Below the pieces are notes generated by a model. It was not told the DNA's origin. It did no database searches and saw only the letters and a list, made by a program, of their open reading frames with translations. DNA of 64,000 nt from Nostoc spongiaeforme FACHB-130 (lineage in GTDB: Bacteria; Cyanobacteriota; Cyanobacteriia; Cyanobacteriales; Nostocaceae). Location of the stretch: NCBI RefSeq assembly GCF_014698475.1, contig NZ_JACJTB010000001.1, positions 372,001-436,000 on the forward strand, given 5' to 3'. The translations under genes were made by a program, and so were the position numbers. Positions 46,398-55,359 of this stretch are shown piece after piece; position 1 is the first letter of the stretch, and every line of letters starts with the position of its first letter.

Positions 46398-47180
46398 CTA
46401 ACCAACAACTTGTATCGGCCCTTGCACACTCCCACTCATAAATTGTCTAATTAATGGGTGTTCGGTGCTATCCATCTCGCTCACTTTACCTTGCCACTGC
46501 ACTCTACCTTGGTAGAGAAACACTAGTCTATCAGCTGTCCGGCGAATCGTACTATCTTGGTGGGTAACAATGGCATAAGTACTGCAAACTCCGTGCATAC
46601 TTTGTAAATCACGAATCAAGTCTTCAATGACTGTCGAAGCAATGGGGTCTAGTCCGGCTGTGGGTTCATCGTAAAGTAAAACTTCTGGCCCTTCTTTGGG
46701 GTTTTCGGGGTTGGACATAATTGCACGGGCAAAACTGACTCGTTTCCGCATCCCACCAGAAAGTTCCGAAGGGTAGAGATGACCTATTCCTGGTAAACCT
46801 ACCATGTCTAATTTTTCTTTGACTAGTTCTTGAATTTGCGATCGCGGTAACTTGGAATTTTGATACAGTAAAAATCCGACATTCTCATCTACATTCAAAG
46901 AATCAAATAACGCTGCTTGCTGAAATACCATCCCAATACCAATGGGGTCAGCACCATCTTCTATCAACCCTTCGCGCCGGACTCCTTGGACATAAATTTC
47001 CCCCTCATCCGGGTTTGTTAGTCCGGCTATGACTCGCAAAATTGTTGATTTTCCAGTCCCGGAGGGGCCGATAATTCCCAGTGCTTCGCCTCGGTAAATT
47101 GTCAAGTCCACATTATCTAAAACCTTATTTTTACCAAAGGACTTAGACACGCCTTTCAGTTCAATTAGTGGTTCAGTCAT
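46398..47180 (-). CDS. MlaF-like ABC transporter ATP-binding protein
   Basis: The 260-residue product has Walker A GPSGTGKS (38-45), Q-loop FQQAALFDSLNVDENV, signature LSGGMRKR, Walker B VLLYDEPTAGLDP and H-loop VTHQ. The LSGGM-type signature with ALFDSL and FPLYPSEL-like context is typical of MlaF/TtgA2-type lipid transporters. It hydrolyses ATP to drive an MCE system. It is first in the operon, 16 bases before the MlaD-like gene. Upstream sequence is a TCATTGG heptamer repeat. Confidence 0.92.
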   Translation of the reverse strand: MTEPLIELKGVSKSFGKNKVLDNVDLTIYRGEALGIIGPSGTGKSTILRVIAGLTNPDEGEIYVQGVRREGLIEDGADPIGIGMVFQQAALFDSLNVDENVGFLLYQNSKLPRSQIQELVKEKLDMVGLPGIGHLYPSELSGGMRKRVSFARAIMSNPENPKEGPEVLLYDEPTAGLDPIASTVIEDLIRDLQSMHGVCSTYAIVTHQDSTIRRTADRLVFLYQGRVQWQGKVSEMDSTEHPLIRQFMSGSVQGPIQVVG

Positions 47181-47264
47181 TACTCAAAAGTCATTAGTCA
47201 AGGGTCATTGGTCATTGGTCATTTGTCATTAAGATTTATACAAAGGACAAAGGATAAAGGACAA
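47181..47264. repeat. TCATTAG/TCATTGG heptamers and AAAGGACAAAGG units between divergent genes
   Basis: GTCATTAGTCAAGGGTCATT, GGTCATTGGTCATTTGTCAT and then ACAAAGGACAAAGGATAAAG fill the 84-base space between the two start codons. Both genes must take their promoters from this repeat or from inside the neighbouring frame. The in-frame extension upstream of the next gene's ATG is repeat-coded. Confidence 0.65.
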
Positions 47265-48776
47265 ATGACGAACAACGATGTCATAGTCATCGGTAGCGGT
47301 ATTGGTGGGTTATCTGCTGCGGCGTTACTTGCGCGGTATGGCAAGCGGGTAATTGTCTGTGAAAGCCATACAATTGCCGGTGGTGCAGCCCATAGCTTTA
47401 AACGACGAGGATTTGAATTTGATTCTGGCCCCTCTTTTTATTGTGGACTCTCAGGAACCCATAGTTTGAACCCAGTAAAACAAGTTCTGGATGTTCTAGG
47501 GGAATCCCTTCAAGTTATACCCTATGATCCTTTAGGACACTACCATTTTCCTGAAGCGAGTATTGCAATTTACAGCAATTTTCAAAAATTGTATCAGGAG
47601 TTACAAACAATTACACCCCAAGGTGCAGCAGAGTTGCAGAATTTTGCCACCCGCTTGTTAGGCTTGTATGAGGGGATGAAAGATATACCTACTTTAGCTT
47701 TACGGGCTGATTGGCAGGTAATTTTTGTGTTACTGAATTATGTGCGATCGCTGGGTAAAATGTTACCGTACTTGCCTTTGGTGCAGTCTTCAGCCGGCAC
47801 GGTGATGGATGCCACTGTCAAAGACCCTTGGGTACGCAGACTCATCGATGTAGAATGTTTTCTACTTTCTGGTTTAAAGGCACATGGCACAATTGCCCCA
47901 GAAGTCGCTTTTATGTTGGGTGAACGGGGGCGTGGCGTAGAGTACCCAGTTGGGGGAAGCGCCGCAATTGTCAATGCTTTGGTGCGTGGGTTAGAACGCT
48001 GGGGTGGTAAGTTACGCTTAGGCTGTCACGTTGAGCAAATTCTCGTGGAGTCGGAGAAAGCTGTGGGTGTACGGCTAAAAAATGGCGAAATTCTGTCAGC
48101 ACCGATTGTGATTTCCAACGCCACAATTTGGGATACTTACAATCAACTATTGCGTCCTGAAGATTTACCCACAGCTTATCGCCAAACTGCCTTGAATACA
48201 CCAGCCGTTGATAGTTTCATCCATTTACATTTGGGTATTCGTGGCGAAGGACTAGAAAATTTAACAGGACATCACGTTGTAGTTCATGACTCTGACCAAG
48301 ATATCACCACCCCTGGTAATACTTGCATGATTTCTATTCCTAGCGTGTGGGATGCAACCCTCGCACCAGAGAAACATCATGTAGTTCATGCTTACACCCT
48401 AGAACCCTTTGCTGGCTGGGAACGAAATCAGGGTTATGAAGCCAAGAAACAAGAGAAAGCCCAAACTTTATACCGCGCCTTAGAGCGAATTATCCCCGAT
48501 ATTCGAGAACGTGTAGTGTTGGAACTTGTCGGGACACCATTAACTCATACCCATTATTTACGAAGATATCAGGGAACCTATGGCCCGGCGATCGCTGCGG
48601 GTAAAGGGATGTTTCCCAGTACACACACGCCAATTTCTGGTTTATATCGTGTCGGTGATAGCACTATGCCCGGAATTGGTGTGCCAGCAGTTGCCGCTTC
48701 TGGTATTTTATGTGCAAATAGTTTGGTGGAGCGATCGCAAACAGCAGAGTTATTAACAAGTTTAGACATTGATTAG
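47265..48776 (+). CDS. FAD-dependent carotenoid desaturase/isomerase-like oxidoreductase
   Basis: The 503-residue product (MTNNDVIVIGSGIGG) has the dinucleotide-binding GSGIGGLSAAALLARYG (10-26) followed by the GGAAHSFKRRGFEFDSGPS block of the CrtI/CrtH/CrtO superfamily, and ends SGLYRVGDSTMPGIGVPAVAASGILCAN. It likely acts on a membrane polyene or a related lipid. Sequence blocks resemble carotene isomerase-like and retinol saturase-like members more than phytoene desaturase CrtP. I start at ATG 47265 because the upstream in-frame bases are repeat. Specific reaction unknown. Confidence 0.85.
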   Translation: MTNNDVIVIGSGIGGLSAAALLARYGKRVIVCESHTIAGGAAHSFKRRGFEFDSGPSFYCGLSGTHSLNPVKQVLDVLGESLQVIPYDPLGHYHFPEASIAIYSNFQKLYQELQTITPQGAAELQNFATRLLGLYEGMKDIPTLALRADWQVIFVLLNYVRSLGKMLPYLPLVQSSAGTVMDATVKDPWVRRLIDVECFLLSGLKAHGTIAPEVAFMLGERGRGVEYPVGGSAAIVNALVRGLERWGGKLRLGCHVEQILVESEKAVGVRLKNGEILSAPIVISNATIWDTYNQLLRPEDLPTAYRQTALNTPAVDSFIHLHLGIRGEGLENLTGHHVVVHDSDQDITTPGNTCMISIPSVWDATLAPEKHHVVHAYTLEPFAGWERNQGYEAKKQEKAQTLYRALERIIPDIRERVVLELVGTPLTHTHYLRRYQGTYGPAIAAGKGMFPSTHTPISGLYRVGDSTMPGIGVPAVAASGILCANSLVERSQTAELLTSLDID

Positions 48777-48857
48777 ATAAATGCTGTGTTGAGAAACCTG
48801 CTATAACTGTATATACTTACATAAAAATACTTAAAACTAATTATACTTAAAGTAAAA

Positions 48858-50396
48858 ATGCTAGGGGAATTAATTGAAGTTGCATCGAAGCTGTTTGAAT
48901 TTAGCGACCGGTTGAACCAAGCCGAAGATAAAAAACGCCAAAATATAGAAAATTACTTTCGTAATATTGAACAGTGTCTGCGTGATACTGCCAAGCAACT
49001 AAAAGATGGTCAAATTCCTCATGATAAGTGGGAAGAATTAAAAGTTTATGCAGATGAACTGCCGAATATTATTGTTGATGAGATAGGTCAAGATAAAGCA
49101 AATGAAATTTCTCGCCTACTGAAAATAACTGCAAGCAAACAACCAGATCATAGTTCTATTCCAGAGATAGAGGCAGCTGCTGGTAAATTTAAAGGACTGG
49201 TAGTGATAATTAGTACAGGGCATAAACCACCAGATATTAAACAATCACAGCGCCAAAAAATACTTTTACCAATTCCTTTATCTCCCAGCCGTAGAAATTT
49301 TATTTCAACAGCTGTTGGTACATCAGTAGGACTAACTACTGGTTGGCTTGTCGGTCAGAATGTAAATTTGTCGCCGATAAACTGGAAAATGGTGAGTTTT
49401 TTGAAGGAAAATGCTCAAAAGTTTATTCTTTATAAAGCTCCACAAATGATTTGCGATCGTGTTCGAGAAATGACACAAGGGGGCTTTAATATTGAAATAG
49501 ATAAAACTGATAATCAAAAAATAGACACTCAAGACATATTAAAAAATGTAAGTAATGGAAATATTCAATGTGGTTATAGTGGAATTTATTACAACGATGA
49601 GAGATATAAAGTTTTATTTTTTGGTTGTGCAATTCCTTTTGGCTTAACTCCACAAGAACAAACTGCTTGGCTGCTCTACAAAAAAAATCCTGATGATGCT
49701 TTAACTTTCATACAACAAATTTATTCTACCAAATTGAACTTAAATGTTATTCCTTTTCCTGCGGCGGCTACTGGTGGACAAATGGGTGGATGGTTTAATA
49801 GAGAAGTTAACACAGTAGCAGATTTTAAGGGAATAAAAATGCGTATTCCTGGTTTAGGAGGAGAAGTTATGCAAAAATATTTTGAGGTTACTTTAGATAG
49901 AGAATTACCAGGCGGTGCAATTCCCATAGAGCAAATAGCAGATGAACTCAAGCAAGACAACATTAATGCTGCTGAGTGGGTTGGCCCCTATGATGATTTT
50001 CAGCTAGGATTACACAACGTAGCAAAATACTATTACTATCCAGGTTGGTGGGAACCAAGTACAACATTTGATATTCTAGTTAATAGAAATGCCTGGGAAA
50101 AACTACCTAAAGAATATCAACGAATATTCCAAACGGCTTGTTTGGAAACATACACAAAAATATTAGCTGAATATGATACTAAAAATAGTGAAAAACTCCA
50201 AGAACTACGCCGATTAGAAAAAATAGGAAAAATTAGGTTAGTTCGTTTTAGCAATGAAATTCTGCAAGTAGCTCAGAAGAAAACAGATGAACTATTAACA
50301 CTTTACTCTTCAAACGCAACATTTAAAGATATTTATGATGAATGGAGTAGTTTCAAAATCAAAATCAGAGATTGGTCAAATCTTAATAAAATTTAG
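48858..50396 (+). CDS. TRAP-type (DctP) solute-binding protein with N-terminal helical signalling-like domain
   Basis: The 512-residue product has three parts. Residues 1-95 are a cytoplasmic-looking helical domain (EKR-rich, with NYFRNIEQCLRDTAKQL and YADELPNII) recalling small N-terminal domains that I have seen fused to caspase-like and receptor proteins in cyanobacteria. Residues about 142-170 read SPSRRNFISTAVGTSVGLTTGWLVG, a twin-arginine-like motif plus one TM helix. Residues 175-500 match the DctP/TakP solute-binding fold (GLTPQEQTAW, MRIPGLGGEVMQKYF, EWVGPYDDFQLGL, WWEPSTTFDILVN). TRAP permeases are not nearby. The form suggests a membrane receptor rather than an uptake component. 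Confidence 0.78.
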   Translation: MLGELIEVASKLFEFSDRLNQAEDKKRQNIENYFRNIEQCLRDTAKQLKDGQIPHDKWEELKVYADELPNIIVDEIGQDKANEISRLLKITASKQPDHSSIPEIEAAAGKFKGLVVIISTGHKPPDIKQSQRQKILLPIPLSPSRRNFISTAVGTSVGLTTGWLVGQNVNLSPINWKMVSFLKENAQKFILYKAPQMICDRVREMTQGGFNIEIDKTDNQKIDTQDILKNVSNGNIQCGYSGIYYNDERYKVLFFGCAIPFGLTPQEQTAWLLYKKNPDDALTFIQQIYSTKLNLNVIPFPAAATGGQMGGWFNREVNTVADFKGIKMRIPGLGGEVMQKYFEVTLDRELPGGAIPIEQIADELKQDNINAAEWVGPYDDFQLGLHNVAKYYYYPGWWEPSTTFDILVNRNAWEKLPKEYQRIFQTACLETYTKILAEYDTKNSEKLQELRRLEKIGKIRLVRFSNEILQVAQKKTDELLTLYSSNATFKDIYDEWSSFKIKIRDWSNLNKI

Positions 50397-50452
50397 TTGG
50401 TTGCTGATATTTTCTAGAATTACAAATCTTATAGTTTTAGTTAAATTTAATT

Positions 50453-51088
50453 TTATAACTGACAAATTGCTTTCAGAACCTGTAACAATTCCATTGCCCG
50501 CATAGATTCCATAAAATTTAACAACGGTAGCAGTTGATAAACTGGTGGGTTTCCTTGTTCTAGATAAACAAATTGATAACTCCTACCATTAGTAGTTAAA
50601 CCCCAAGCTGATTCCTGATTATCTAAACCTTTATAAGCATAAGTTAATAATTGAGGTAATCCAGTAAATATATCAACTTGACTATTTTTAGATTCAACTA
50701 ATAACAGCCAGAAATATGCTTGAGGTTTTGTATATTTAGCTTTACTAATCGCTAAAATATCAAATCTACCTTTAATTATTTTATCTTCATCTTCTATTTC
50801 AATATCAGCTATGTTTTCTTCTAACAGAATTTCAATTGGATAGCGATAAAAGCCAGCCAACCTCAGTAAAGGTGCGACTGCTAGAAATTTCACCTGTCCT
50901 TCTGAAACTTTGCCTGTATTTAGATATCGGCGAAAATCATCTCTGATTTCAAAAAGTTCTTGCTGTTCTACTTCAGTCAGTGGTTCTAGCTTTAATAAAC
51001 TAGAAAATGTGACATTATACTGTTCTTCAAAGCCAAACAGCCGATGAACTTCTTCTAAAGATAAATTACGAGCATTAAGTAATGTCAT
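50453..51088 (-). CDS. PD-(D/E)XK nuclease-like protein of unknown role
   Basis: The 211-residue product contains KGRFDILAIS and, 20 residues on, YFWLLLVESKNSQVDI, the D...(E/Q)XK pattern of the restriction endonuclease-like fold, as in type I R-subunit N-termini and related cyanobacterial proteins. The N-terminal part (about 1-60) is helical, and the rest includes AYKGLDNQESAWGLTTNGRSYQF, typical of R-subunit-like domains. No helicase, methylase or specificity gene adjoins, so restriction is not supported; it may be a stand-alone nuclease or a decayed function. It is convergent with the TRAP-like gene. Confidence 0.65.
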   Translation of the reverse strand: MTLLNARNLSLEEVHRLFGFEEQYNVTFSSLLKLEPLTEVEQQELFEIRDDFRRYLNTGKVSEGQVKFLAVAPLLRLAGFYRYPIEILLEENIADIEIEDEDKIIKGRFDILAISKAKYTKPQAYFWLLLVESKNSQVDIFTGLPQLLTYAYKGLDNQESAWGLTTNGRSYQFVYLEQGNPPVYQLLPLLNFMESMRAMELLQVLKAICQL

Positions 51089-51280
51089 AGATGGATATTA
51101 GGTATTAGTAGTAATTATAGCAGTTTGCATATTCATGAAATACTGTAGAGACGTTACATGTAACTTCTCTAAACAACGTTGGGTTTTATGTTTATACCTC
51201 ATTTACTCGAAACAAGCTGTATCTAAATTATATTGAGGAATGCTATAGCAATCTTAAATGATTTATAAAAATCTCTCTCT
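51089..51280. repeat. AGAGACGTTACATG palindrome and other repeat fragments
   Basis: AGAGACGTTACATGTAACTTCTCT at 51147-51170 is a near-perfect palindrome with one mismatch, related to AGAGACGTTG near 44717. ATAGCAATCTTAAATGATTT (about 51244-51263) resembles 16239-16258. The gap is 192 bases with no gene. Confidence 0.5.
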
Positions 51281-52900
51281 TCACCTGTAATCTATCTCTT
51301 TCACCTGAATTAACTGATAATCCTGTACTGTACCAACAACGCGATGAGGACGAGATAAATCAGGAGAGTTTTTTAAATATATCCAAGCGTAGCTAGAAGC
51401 TGGTAATTGGAAAATCGTATCTACAGTCTTTGCGTGAATTGGGGTGTAGAAATTTAAGAGTACAGTATTTTTGCCATCAAGTTTGACAAAGTAAATGGGC
51501 TGAGTTTGGAGAATAGATGCGATCGCAGGATCATGGAAAAATTTTCTAAAGGCTGGATTATAATCACCAATTAATCCCAAACTACCAGCAATCGCTAAGG
51601 CTAACCAACAGGGAATCAACCACCCAGCTAACCAATAATTTGCGGTAAAAAACTGGTAATTGTAGTGGTGACGGCCAATCCACACGCCTGGTAAAATTAG
51701 CCAACTCAATCCGACAAATAAGCCCAGTGGTGCATACTGGCGAATCTCTACATTACCCCAAATTAAAAGATATATGCCTGCTAATAAAAGTAAAATACCT
51801 AATCCACCAAAGCCATAACTTAAATTACGAGGAAGATTCTTATAGGGTTGTGTTTTTTCGTAAATTTTACCCAACCAATCTAAACCTAATGCGGCTAAGA
51901 AGGCAATGAAAGGATAAAGGCCAAGACTATAGTGAGATAATCGCGTTGAGAAAATACTAAGTTCGGTAAATAAAACTATCGGAAAACCAACTAACAATAA
52001 ATGATAATTAGGAAGTGGACGACGGCAGGCGACAACTAAACCTAAAACACTGAAAAAAAACCAAGGAAATGCTTTTAAAGGCACATTCCAAAAGTAAAAT
52101 ATGATGTTATTTCCGGCTCTTTCTTCAGAACCTAGTTGAACAACAAACTGTAATATAGCATTTAAACTATTACTACCATAACGCTGCCAACTCAACCACA
52201 GCCAGAGGAAAGTAGGGATAAAACCTAGTATTAACCCTAAATATAAAACTGGGCTGGCAAGATGGCGATGACGACGATGTTCACCAATCAGATAAGGTAA
52301 TAATGCCATTGCTGGCAAAAAAATCATAAAACTTCTGACTAAAAAGCCTAAACCTAAACAGAAGCCTGCCACAAATTGCCAAATAGCAGAATATTTTGGT
52401 TGTAATTCAGCTTTAAGTAATGAAAAAATAGCTAATAAAACTAAAAAAATCATCGGCACATCAGGTGCGCCTAAACGGCAATATTGCAACCACAAAAATT
52501 CTACGCTCAAAATAGCAGCAGCTAACCAAGCTAATTTTTGATTTAAAATAATTGTGCCGATTTTATATATGAGAAATAAGCACAAAATTCCAGCGATCGC
52601 ACTGGGAATTCTGGCACTAACTTCACTCATTCCAAATATTGTATACGCACTGGCAATCATCCAATAAAAACCAGGAGTTTTATGATGCACAGTACCCCAA
52701 GGTGCTATCCAATCGCCAGAATCAAACATCCGACGCGCCCGCCAAGCATACAGCCCCTCATCATGTGCCATCAAACTATTCTGCCCAGAGGTAAATAATA
52801 ATAAAGGCAGTAGCCAAATTAACAAGCTGAGATAAGGAAATGCGTCTGATAGGCGAATTTGCCGCCAAATAGACTGCAACCGAAGTAACTTATACAACAT
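51281..52900 (-). CDS. GT39/ArnT-like membrane glycosyltransferase
   Basis: The 539-residue form (from ATG 52900) has about 11 membrane helices and begins MLYKLLRLQSIWRQIRLSD. The first loop carries AHDEGLYAWRARRMFDSGDW, with the conserved acidic pair of GT-C enzymes, then HHKTPGFYWMIASAYTIFG and SEVSARIPSAIAG, as in ArnT/PMT-type transferases. It probably moves a sugar from a polyprenyl phosphate onto lipid or protein on the outer face. The frame is open to ATG 53029, but bases 52913-52935 are a GGCTAGTGGCTAG repeat, so the extra 43 residues may be spurious. Acceptor unknown. Confidence 0.87.
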   Translation of the reverse strand: MLYKLLRLQSIWRQIRLSDAFPYLSLLIWLLPLLLFTSGQNSLMAHDEGLYAWRARRMFDSGDWIAPWGTVHHKTPGFYWMIASAYTIFGMSEVSARIPSAIAGILCLFLIYKIGTIILNQKLAWLAAAILSVEFLWLQYCRLGAPDVPMIFLVLLAIFSLLKAELQPKYSAIWQFVAGFCLGLGFLVRSFMIFLPAMALLPYLIGEHRRHRHLASPVLYLGLILGFIPTFLWLWLSWQRYGSNSLNAILQFVVQLGSEERAGNNIIFYFWNVPLKAFPWFFFSVLGLVVACRRPLPNYHLLLVGFPIVLFTELSIFSTRLSHYSLGLYPFIAFLAALGLDWLGKIYEKTQPYKNLPRNLSYGFGGLGILLLLAGIYLLIWGNVEIRQYAPLGLFVGLSWLILPGVWIGRHHYNYQFFTANYWLAGWLIPCWLALAIAGSLGLIGDYNPAFRKFFHDPAIASILQTQPIYFVKLDGKNTVLLNFYTPIHAKTVDTIFQLPASSYAWIYLKNSPDLSRPHRVVGTVQDYQLIQVKEIDYR

Positions 52901-53055
52901 TAATTCTGGAAAATAGAGGCTAGTGGCTAGGCAAGAAAGGTATTTATGCCAGTCTAGCTTGATAAGTGGAGTATTTTTAAGTAATGGCTTGGTTAAATCC
53001 AGAAAAATTCTTGCCAACCAAGCCATCATTAGTTTAAGTCAAGTATGACCTTGGT

Positions 53056-53496
53056 TTAGCTTGCTTGCTGTCGGACATATTGTCCATTCAGCCCTGCTTG
53101 TATCCAACTCAAGCATTCATATTCGGAATTGAATAATTTTGGGGCGGCAATATTATTCAATAATTCTGGTGGATAATGATCGTAGAAATATTTGCTATCT
53201 TCTTGAAAGATGATAATCAGGTTGTTACGGAAAATATAGCGGGACTTAAAACAATCTTTTTGACTGAGAAATTCTAAATTTTTGTCAAGATGTTCTTTGG
53301 CAATATCAACAATATTATTAATGCTATTACCGTAGATGCCCGCCGGATTTTCTGTTTTGTGAAATCTACTTTTATTGCCGATTTCTGACAACAGCTTGTA
53401 GGAATAGATTTCGTAAGCATCAGCTTTGCCGTAAACAAACGGAATGATGAGATATCCTTGATATGAAATTGATTTTTCATAAAGAAGACGACTCAT
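53056..53496 (-). CDS. Hypothetical protein, cyanobacterial type
   Basis: The 146-residue product (MSRLLYEKSISYQGYLIIPF) is preceded by AAAGGAGG five bases before the ATG, an ideal ribosome binding site. It has many aromatic and Asn residues (NNLIIIFQEDSKYFYDHYPPELL) and no membrane segment or metal motif that I recognise. A short leader ORF with its own good ribosome binding site lies 44 bases upstream on the same strand. The glycosyltransferase follows on the same strand. Function unknown. Confidence 0.7.
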   Translation of the reverse strand: MSRLLYEKSISYQGYLIIPFVYGKADAYEIYSYKLLSEIGNKSRFHKTENPAGIYGNSINNIVDIAKEHLDKNLEFLSQKDCFKSRYIFRNNLIIIFQEDSKYFYDHYPPELLNNIAAPKLFNSEYECLSWIQAGLNGQYVRQQAS

Positions 53497-53539
53497 CTGA
53501 ACCTCCTTTGATGAAACTGCTGATAAACGATCGCACTAA

Positions 53540-53590
53540 TCACAATCCACGCAAAAAATCAAGCCATTTCTCTTCGTTATTTTTAAGCAT
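53540..53590 (-). CDS. Possible 16-residue leader peptide ORF
   Basis: ATG at 53590 starts MLKNNEEKWLDFLRGL, stop at 53540-53542, with AGAGGATATT just upstream as a ribosome binding site. A TATATAT stretch about 35-45 bases further upstream (near 53622-53632) could be a -10 region. It is 43 bases ahead of the strong ribosome binding site/start of the next gene, so it could be a translated leader. No family match can be claimed. Confidence 0.3.
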   Translation of the reverse strand: MLKNNEEKWLDFLRGL

Positions 53591-53763
53591 TGTTAATATC
53601 CTCTTGGCAAATTTGCTCAGGGATATATAATGTCCTTTAAAAAAAAGAGAACGACTCTCACTTTATTAAAAATGTCTTGCAATAACTATTATTACTCTTT
53701 TTGAAGTGAGTATGAGTTGAATATGTTATGAAAGCAAAAAATTAAATAAATATCCGAGCAAGC

Positions 53764-54618
53764 TTACCACAAACTTAGCTGACTAGGTGAATTATCTAGT
53801 TGATTCCAAGGTAAAGGCGGAACTTCGACACCGCTTTGTTCTAATAACTTTTGAAAGTGACGGGCGTTGTGTGGCGATCGCTCTTCTAGTGGACAATGGA
53901 CAAAGAAGTAAATTTTTATTCCCGCTTGCAACCATTGTTGAATCTGAGTTACCCACTCTGCCATAAACTGCTGATTCTCAGACAATGTGGGATGGGAAAT
54001 AAACCGAATCAAGCTAAAAGGCGCAGTCACGCTGAATTGTACAGGTAATTTAGGTTTGCGTCGTTCTGATTGTAACTGGGGGTCATCTTCGCCATTGTAA
54101 ATTGGACGCGAATCTAACAATACTCTTCCAACACCAAGATTTTCTAGCAACGCTGTTAATTGACTACTGTAAGGTTCTTTAAACCAATCTAAATGTCTGA
54201 CTTCTAAAGCTAGAGGTGCAGTTTCTCTTGGCCAAGCTTCGAGAAAAGCAGTTAAATCATCAATTAGTTTCCCTGGATAACTGGGAGGTAGCTGGACAAA
54301 CATCGGCCCCAAGCGTTTTCCTAAAGGCTGCATTCCTTCTAAAAATTTCAACGCTGCGGGAATATTGGGTTGGAGTAAACCTTTATGGGTGATATCTCGC
54401 GGTAACTTGAGGCAAAATTCAAAACCTGGGGGTGTTTCTGCTACCCAACGACTCACAGTTTCTTGGTTAGGCACGGCATAAAAGGTAGTATTGCCTTCAA
54501 CCGTAGTTAAGCGACGACTGTAAAGATGCAAAAAATCAGTAGCGCGAGTCCCTGGGGGATACAACTCACCCACCCAACCTTTATACGCCCAAACTGCACA
54601 ACCAATAAAAAAGTTCAC
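53764..54618 (-). CDS. DUF72 (YecE-like) protein
   Basis: The 284-residue product begins MNFFIGCAVWAYKGWVGELYPPGT and has TVEGNTTFYAVPNQETVSRW, FCLKLPRDITHKG, LGPMFVQLPPSY, ALEVRHLDWF and IYFFVHCPLEERSPHNA, the order of blocks of the TIM-barrel DUF72 family. Function is not settled. Length is normal. It is a single gene, divergent from the next one. Confidence 0.9.
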   Translation of the reverse strand: MNFFIGCAVWAYKGWVGELYPPGTRATDFLHLYSRRLTTVEGNTTFYAVPNQETVSRWVAETPPGFEFCLKLPRDITHKGLLQPNIPAALKFLEGMQPLGKRLGPMFVQLPPSYPGKLIDDLTAFLEAWPRETAPLALEVRHLDWFKEPYSSQLTALLENLGVGRVLLDSRPIYNGEDDPQLQSERRKPKLPVQFSVTAPFSLIRFISHPTLSENQQFMAEWVTQIQQWLQAGIKIYFFVHCPLEERSPHNARHFQKLLEQSGVEVPPLPWNQLDNSPSQLSLW

Positions 54619-54725
54619 TGACTAGCCTTGAGTGTTCTTACTTAAATTGTAAAGGCTTATGGATGGCGCGATCGCTTGGTGCTGTTTTTCCCAAAAATAA
54701 AAACGGGAGAACTCATACAATCACT

Positions 54726-55235
54726 ATGCAGCAAAAATCTTTATCAGCATCTTTGTTAGAAATTCTACTACCTCTAGCATTAATTTTCGGTTTAGTTTTA
54801 CTTTTAAGCCTCAATGTCGAACAAACTCAGCAAACAGAGGCAGCACAAGCACCGTTAGAATCATGGTTAAAATTAATTGTTGGTTATCTCGCCGCCACCG
54901 CCGAAATCGCCGCCGCACTAGTAATTGGACTGGCTGTGATTCGTGGGATAATGCTTTATCTGCTGCAAACCTTTTCTCGTTCTAGACAACATATTGATTC
55001 GACAGAAGTGGTGCGCTTGCAGTTGGGGCGGGTATTAGCTTTGGGGTTAGAATTTACCGTTGCTAGTGATATTTTAAGAACGGCTGTTGCACCTACACGC
55101 CAAGATATTCTCAATTTAGGAGCAATTGTACTACTAAGAACATTACTGAATTACTTTTTAGAACGAGAAATTCAGCAGGTAGAACAAAGTCGTTCTAAAA
55201 GTTATCAAAATGCTGAACAATCTGAAAACACATAG
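54726..55235 (+). CDS. DUF1622 membrane protein
   Basis: The 169-residue product (MQQKSLSASLLEILLPLALI) has three hydrophobic segments, about 10-30, 52-77 and 115-140, and the VRLQLGRVLALGLEFTVASDILRTAV block typical of DUF1622. The start at 54726 is chosen because upstream in-frame codons (from 54663) are not membrane-like. It has a Gln/Ser/Arg-rich tail. Members of this family are proposed to be channel- or transporter-like; function unknown. It is followed at 55360 by another membrane protein on the same strand. Confidence 0.82.
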   Translation: MQQKSLSASLLEILLPLALIFGLVLLLSLNVEQTQQTEAAQAPLESWLKLIVGYLAATAEIAAALVIGLAVIRGIMLYLLQTFSRSRQHIDSTEVVRLQLGRVLALGLEFTVASDILRTAVAPTRQDILNLGAIVLLRTLLNYFLEREIQQVEQSRSKSYQNAEQSENT

Positions 55236-55359
55236 TAGATTTGAGATAGGCAAAAGATTTTTATACTCAGCAAAGCAACTTATATAGGCAATTGTCTGAC
55301 TCGGAAATTGCGATCGCTCGACTGAGGTGGATGTACGACCTTGCCCATAGCCGATTACA

